DNA of 64,000 nucleotides, taken from contig NZ_CP150276.1 in the NCBI RefSeq assembly GCF_037977235.1, positions 4,712,001 through 4,776,000 of the forward strand, in the 5' to 3' direction. A model generated the notes under the pieces. That model saw nothing but the letters and a program-made list of their open reading frames with translations. It had not been told where the DNA came from and did no database searches. The DNA is from Paenibacillus sp. FSL K6-0276 (GTDB taxonomy: Bacteria; Bacillota; Bacilli; Paenibacillales; Paenibacillaceae). Each line of letters starts with the position of its first letter. Positions within the stretch are counted from its first letter, which is position 1. The position numbers and the translations under genes were made by a program. Shown here in pieces: positions 62,409 to 64,000 of this stretch.

Positions 62409-62508
62409 CAAGCATAAACGCCTTTGGCGTCCTTATTAGGACGATAAGCGTATAAGCGAGAAATATAAGGATAATGTATAGCGTGAAACTTATACTTTCT
62501 TATATTTT
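62409..62508. repeat. Two-hairpin dispersed repeat, copy C (grpE-dnaK gap)
   Basis: A full unit: CATAAACGCC..GCGTATA around CGTCCTTATTAGGACG, then GAAATATAAG..CTTATATTT enclosing GTATAGCGTGAAACTTATAC. It aligns base for base with copy B and with the reverse complement of copy A over about 100 nt, with about 15-20% differences. Confidence 0.88.
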
Positions 62509-62565
62509 AAAAAAAACCGATTGGTATCGATGATGGACAGAAACTGCCCGTCCTATATTGACAGA

Positions 62566-63147
62566 CTACATGCTGACTTTGACCATAGCAGGACGAAGGA
62601 CTTTATCTTTCAGGAGATATCCCTTTTGGACCTCTTCCGTTACGATACCTTCTTCGTACTCCTCGCTCTCCACCTGCATAATAGCCTGATGGTATTCAGG
62701 ATTAAAAGGCTGTCCTACCGTTTCCATAGCCGTCAGTCCCTCAGACTTCAATACCCCATCTAGCTGACGGAAAATCATATTTACGCCCTTAGCGAAAGCT
62801 TCGGATTCAGGATTGGTTGGAGTAGTGACTAACGCACGCTCGAAATTGTCCAGTACTGAAAGCAATTCAGTCACGAGCTTGGAGGTGGCATATTGAGCCA
62901 ACTCTTCTTTCTCCTTCTGAGTACGACGACGGAAGTTATCGAAATCAGCCTGCGCACGCAGCGCACGTCCTTGATATTCATCAGCGAGATCCTGCAGGCG
63001 TTTTACCTCCGCACCTGTGCCTGAAGCACCTTCACTAACTTCTTCTGCCTTAAATGAGTCAGCCTCCGAAACTACATCAGCCTCAGGTTCCTCATTTATC
63101 AAATCATCTTTGAATTCATTAGCATCTTGAACTTGTTCCTTTTTCAA
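62566..63147 (-). CDS. grpE: Nucleotide exchange factor GrpE
   Basis: Dimeric exchange factor that releases ADP from DnaK. The acidic, variable N-terminus (1-55) leads into the long helix (RLQDLADEYQGRALRAQADFDNFRRRTQKEKEEL). The four-helix region (LLSVLDNFERAL, GVNMIFRQLDGVL) and the beta domain (FNPEYHQAIMQVE, VTEEVQKGYLLKDKVLRPAMVKV) follow. Length 193 is normal. It lies 49 nt after hrcA. Confidence 0.97.
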   Translation of the reverse strand: MKKEQVQDANEFKDDLINEEPEADVVSEADSFKAEEVSEGASGTGAEVKRLQDLADEYQGRALRAQADFDNFRRRTQKEKEELAQYATSKLVTELLSVLDNFERALVTTPTNPESEAFAKGVNMIFRQLDGVLKSEGLTAMETVGQPFNPEYHQAIMQVESEEYEEGIVTEEVQKGYLLKDKVLRPAMVKVSM

Positions 63148-63196
63148 GTTGTCTTCACCTCCTTAAAATCATTCACGTAATCAATGTTGACTCTGT

Positions 63197-64000
63197 TCAC
63201 TTATACCAGTGTGCCAGCATCGCTGTCAAATCTCGGGATAAAATGCCCAAGATCCCCATCACTCTTGCATATTCCATTCGGGTCGGACCAAGGATGCCAA
63301 TGCTTCCTAATGCCTGCCCATCAAGAGAATAAGTGGCTGTGATCAGACTGCAATTAGCGAACGCTTCATGATTGTTCTCCGTTCCTATTCGCACCTGAAT
63401 ACCTGTGCCGCCTGTTGTAGGGGCCAGCATTTTGAGCAATGTAGGCGTCTCTTCCAGCAGATCAAGAATACTCTTCACCTTGTCAACATCTTTGAACTCA
63501 GGCTGTGTAAGCATATTCGTCGCTCCGCTGAGATAGATACGCTGCTCTTGATCACTTTCCAGCGCAATGTCTAGCACTTGCATTAATTCTTCATAATGAG
63601 AGATGTGACGCTGCATTTCCTCGCCAAGCTCAGAATAGAGCCGAGTCTTCAGCTTATAGAGTGGTACATTGACTAGCTTACTATTCAGTAGGTTAACCAC
63701 TTTCTCCATCTCGGAAACGGAAATCTCCGGTGGAATGTTCACCGTACGATTCTCAACTTGACCCGTACTTGTGACGATAATCGCCACTGCGGTTGTATCA
63801 TCTAGTGGTAACAACTGAAAATGACGCAATGATGTATGAAAAACCTCCGGTCCTAGAAGGATGGAAGTGTAATTCGTCATATTGGAAAGAATCATCGCCG
63901 CATGTTGGATTACCTGCTCCATCGCATTCAACTTCTCGGCAAAAAAAGCGCGGATCGTGCCCATCTCTGCCGTTTCGGCGGAATTCCACGGTACCAGATG
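63197..64000 (-). CDS. hrcA: Heat-inducible repressor HrcA, 5' end missing
   Basis: Repressor of class I heat-shock operons through the CIRCE operator. The frame runs without interruption to the window edge, giving 267 visible codons of about 343, so the N-terminal DNA-binding head lies outside. The visible part has the family features HLVPWNSAETAEM (edge), LSNMTNYTSILLGPE, RHFQLLPLDDTTAVAIIVTSTGQVENR and the C-terminal GSIGILGPTRMEYARVMGIL. A methionine at 63964 is internal, not the start. It heads hrcA-grpE-dnaK-dnaJ. Confidence 0.96.
   Translation of the reverse strand, partial: HLVPWNSAETAEMGTIRAFFAEKLNAMEQVIQHAAMILSNMTNYTSILLGPEVFHTSLRHFQLLPLDDTTAVAIIVTSTGQVENRTVNIPPEISVSEMEKVVNLLNSKLVNVPLYKLKTRLYSELGEEMQRHISHYEELMQVLDIALESDQEQRIYLSGATNMLTQPEFKDVDKVKSILDLLEETPTLLKMLAPTTGGTGIQVRIGTENNHEAFANCSLITATYSLDGQALGSIGILGPTRMEYARVMGILGILSRDLTAMLAHWYK

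Noticed and set aside
1..64000. tRNA or rRNA genes
   Set aside because: I looked through the gaps and found no cloverleaf-like or rRNA-like sequence; the large palindromes do not have tRNA arms.

Overview
This window looks like part of a Paenibacillus chromosome (Firmicutes, spore-forming). I base this on the protein sequences and on two gene strings kept across Bacillales. The first, read on the minus strand, is hrcA-grpE-dnaK-dnaJ-prmA-rsmE-mtaB. The second is rpsU-yqeY-yqeZ-floA-yqfC-yqfD-phoH-yqfF-ybeY-dgkA-cdd-era-yqzL-recO-glyQ-glyS-yqxD-dnaG-sigA. The species is not determined. Nearly all genes are on the minus strand; the plus-strand exceptions are a Na/Pi-type transporter, the azlC/azlD pair and a very large secreted protease. 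No rRNA, tRNA, CRISPR array, insertion sequence or prophage was seen.

Layout in window order. 1-4.4 kb: a partial membrane protein at the edge, then sigA, dnaG and yqxD. 4.4-11.7 kb: glyS and glyQ behind a glycine T-box, then recO, yqzL, era, a hairpin-rich gap, cdd and dgkA. 11.7-20.2 kb: ybeY, yqfF, phoH, sporulation genes yqfD/yqfC, an unrecognised membrane-anchored protein, floA and nfeD. 20.2-21.4 kb: yqeY, rpsU and a HIT protein. 21.7-34 kb: two recombination/repair operons, sbcDC and addBA. 34.3-43.4 kb: accessory genes (RlmI-like methyltransferase, Na/Pi transporter, a three-gene ECF transporter, a BIG2-repeat secreted protein, a broken azlC with intact azlD). 43.4-47.6 kb: mtaB, rsmE, an M50 peptidase and prmA. 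47.8-58.9 kb: a second accessory block between prmA and dnaJ (tag, an ECF sigma/anti-sigma pair, a soluble PAS-chemoreceptor, a decayed GntR-araM remnant, three small unknown genes, a 1495-residue subtilisin with cohesin-like and SLH domains). 59-64 kb: dnaJ, dnaK, grpE and partial hrcA.

Functionally the window joins transcription and replication initiation (sigA, dnaG), translation and its quality control (glyQS, rpsU, era, ybeY, prmA, rsmE, mtaB), the chaperone operon, double-strand-break processing (AddAB, SbcCD), membrane-domain organisation (FloA, NfeD) and sporulation (YqfC, YqfD).

The least explained material is non-coding. One family of about 64-nt units lies in tandem directly 5' of the ribosome binding site of both cdd and prmA. 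A second family of about 105-nt two-hairpin elements occupies the gaps before glyQ, rsmE, dnaK and dnaJ, with a half copy upstream of the sigma gene. A third set of four short hairpins sits between era and cdd. A three-way-junction structure ending in eleven U residues follows sbcC. These are the best candidates for something undescribed; I see no clear new protein-based defence or biosynthetic system.
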